The notes under the pieces are model-generated. The model did not search any database. It was not told the DNA's origin and saw only the letters and a list, made by a program, of their open reading frames with translations. From Alphaproteobacteria bacterium (GTDB taxonomy: Bacteria; Pseudomonadota; Alphaproteobacteria; Reyranellales; Reyranellaceae), in the NCBI GenBank assembly GCA_017308235.1, contig JAFKFL010000010.1:124001-188000 (forward strand): DNA of 64,000 bases. Reading direction: 5' to 3'. Both the position numbers and the translations under genes were made by a program. Shown here piece after piece: positions 63,117-64,000 of the stretch (positions are counted from its first letter, which is position 1; the number at the start of each line of letters is the position of its first letter).

Positions 63117-64000
63117 CTAGCTGCGGTTCAGCATCCGCCACACCTTTTCCGGCGTCACCGGCATGTCAATCTGGGTGACGCCAAAGCCCGAAAGTGCATC
63201 GACTACGGCGTTCATGACCGAGGGCAGCGCACCTGCGCAGCCCGCCTCGCCGCAGCCCTTCACACCCAGACGATTGGTCTTGCAGGGCACGGGATGGTTC
63301 TGAACAGTGAAGAAAGGCGCATCCGACGCCCGCGGCAGGGCATAGTCCATGTAGGAGCCGGTGAGCGGCTGGCCCTGCTCGTCATAGACCGTGCGCTCGA
63401 AGATCGCTTGGCCGATGCCCTGCACCACGCCGCCATGCGCCTGGCCCTCGACCAGCATCGGATTGATGACCGTGCCGAAGTCGTTGACCATGAAGTAACG
63501 CATGACCTCGACCTCGCCGGTGTCGGGATCGATCTCGACCTCGGCGATGTGACAGCCGTTGGGGAATGAGAACGGCGGATTGTCCGAAATGTGGCTGACA
63601 TCGAGCGACTGCGGAACATCGGGCGGCAGCTCTAGCCCCGAGCGTACTTTCTCGGCCAGTTCCATCACGCCCAAGCCGCGGTCGGTGCCAGCGATCGTGA
63701 AGCGGCCGCGCGCGAACTCGATGTCGACCGCCGACGCTTCGAGCACGTGGGCGGCGATCTGCTTGCCCTGCTCGATCAGCTTGTCGGCGGCCTCGATGAA
63801 GGCCTGGCTGCCGACTAGTGCCGACTTCGATCCGCCCGTCCCGCCGCCGACCTTGAGCTGGTCCGAATCACCCTGCAGCAGCCGGAGCCGATCGAAAGGA
63901 ATGCCGGTCCTTTCGCTCACCACCTGGGCGAAGGGCGTGGCATGGCCCTGGCCGTAGTCCAGCGTGCCGCTCAGCATGGTCACGGTTCCGTCTTCCTCGA
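63117..64000 (-). CDS. Molybdenum hydroxylase large subunit (CoxL/XdhB family), partial
   Basis: The C-terminal 294 residues or so of a gene that runs off the right edge: the frame stays open through 64000 and reads as family sequence (EDGTVTMLSGTLDYGQGH, the molybdopterin Q loop). The catalytic glutamate segment GVKGCGEAGCAGALPSVMNAV is present near the C terminus. These enzymes hydroxylate CO, aldehydes or N-heterocycles at a molybdenum cofactor. The CoxM/CoxS partners would lie outside the window. Confidence 0.92.
   Translation of the reverse strand, partial: EEDGTVTMLSGTLDYGQGHATPFAQVVSERTGIPFDRLRLLQGDSDQLKVGGGTGGSKSALVGSQAFIEAADKLIEQGKQIAAHVLEASAVDIEFARGRFTIAGTDRGLGVMELAEKVRSGLELPPDVPQSLDVSHISDNPPFSFPNGCHIAEVEIDPDTGEVEVMRYFMVNDFGTVINPMLVEGQAHGGVVQGIGQAIFERTVYDEQGQPLTGSYMDYALPRASDAPFFTVQNHPVPCKTNRLGVKGCGEAGCAGALPSVMNAVVDALSGFGVTQIDMPVTPEKVWRMLNRS

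Overview
The window is a gene-dense, high-GC piece of an alphaproteobacterial chromosome. Pointers to that class are an MmcB-type DNA repair protein, a Fur/Mur protein without cysteine zinc pairs, the RegB/RegA redox two-component system, a metXW operon under a SAM-II riboswitch, an OlsB/OlsA-like ornithine-lipid pair, and the miaB-phoH-ybeY-corC-lnt-XRE-metK gene order. A Rhodospirillales or Reyranella-like soil bacterium would fit, but that is inference; no rRNA or species marker is present. There is no sign of a prophage, IS element, integrase or CRISPR array.

Layout. 1-5.5 kb: a diheme cytochrome c, a cytochrome c', a TetR gene whose promoter and terminator flanks are repeated 0.4-1 kb further on without the gene, two Sel1-repeat proteins and MmcB. 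5.5-14 kb: the conserved RNA-modification, ribosome-maturation and envelope cluster on the minus strand, ending in metK and interrupted by one plus-strand aldo/keto reductase. 14-18.3 kb: enoyl-CoA hydratase, OlsA/OlsB-like acyltransferases, Fur, a TusA-like protein, rimI and tsaB. 18.3-31.5 kb: mixed housekeeping and accessory genes (D-Ala-D-Ala dipeptidase, Bax-like glucosaminidase, NifU-like protein, hydrolase, LysR/MFS pair, gloB, methyltransferase, lepB, LysE). 31.5-37 kb: metX-metW diverging from chorismate mutase-hisC-tyrC-ChaC. 37-42.6 kb: TetR, a Cys/Met-type PLP enzyme, trans-3-hydroxyproline dehydratase-like protein, acyl-CoA dehydrogenase, tRNA-Gly(CCC) and a DpgC-type dioxygenase homologue. 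42.6-46.5 kb: regB/regA, a NUDIX protein and pyrC. 46.5-57.3 kb: hydrolases, a flavodiiron-like MBL protein, GH5, GntP, Bug receptor, MFS, VOC, formamidase, SDR and asd. 57.4-63.1 kb: a complete peptide-type ABC importer split over three transcription units. The right edge cuts a CoxL/XdhB-type molybdenum hydroxylase large subunit.

How it works together. Methionine/SAM metabolism is the recurrent theme: metX and metW make methionine, metK turns it into SAM, and miaB, the methyltransferases and other enzymes use SAM. Both ends of that short pathway carry RNA elements in their leaders: a textbook SAM-II riboswitch with promoter and intrinsic terminator before metX, and before metK a SAM-II-like aptamer whose last loop is enlarged by a hairpin. 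The second is the most interesting signal in the window. Other points worth attention are the DpgC homologue with no DPG pathway around it, the gene-less second copy of the TetR regulatory flanks, and a chorismate mutase fused to a worn prephenate-dehydratase-like half.
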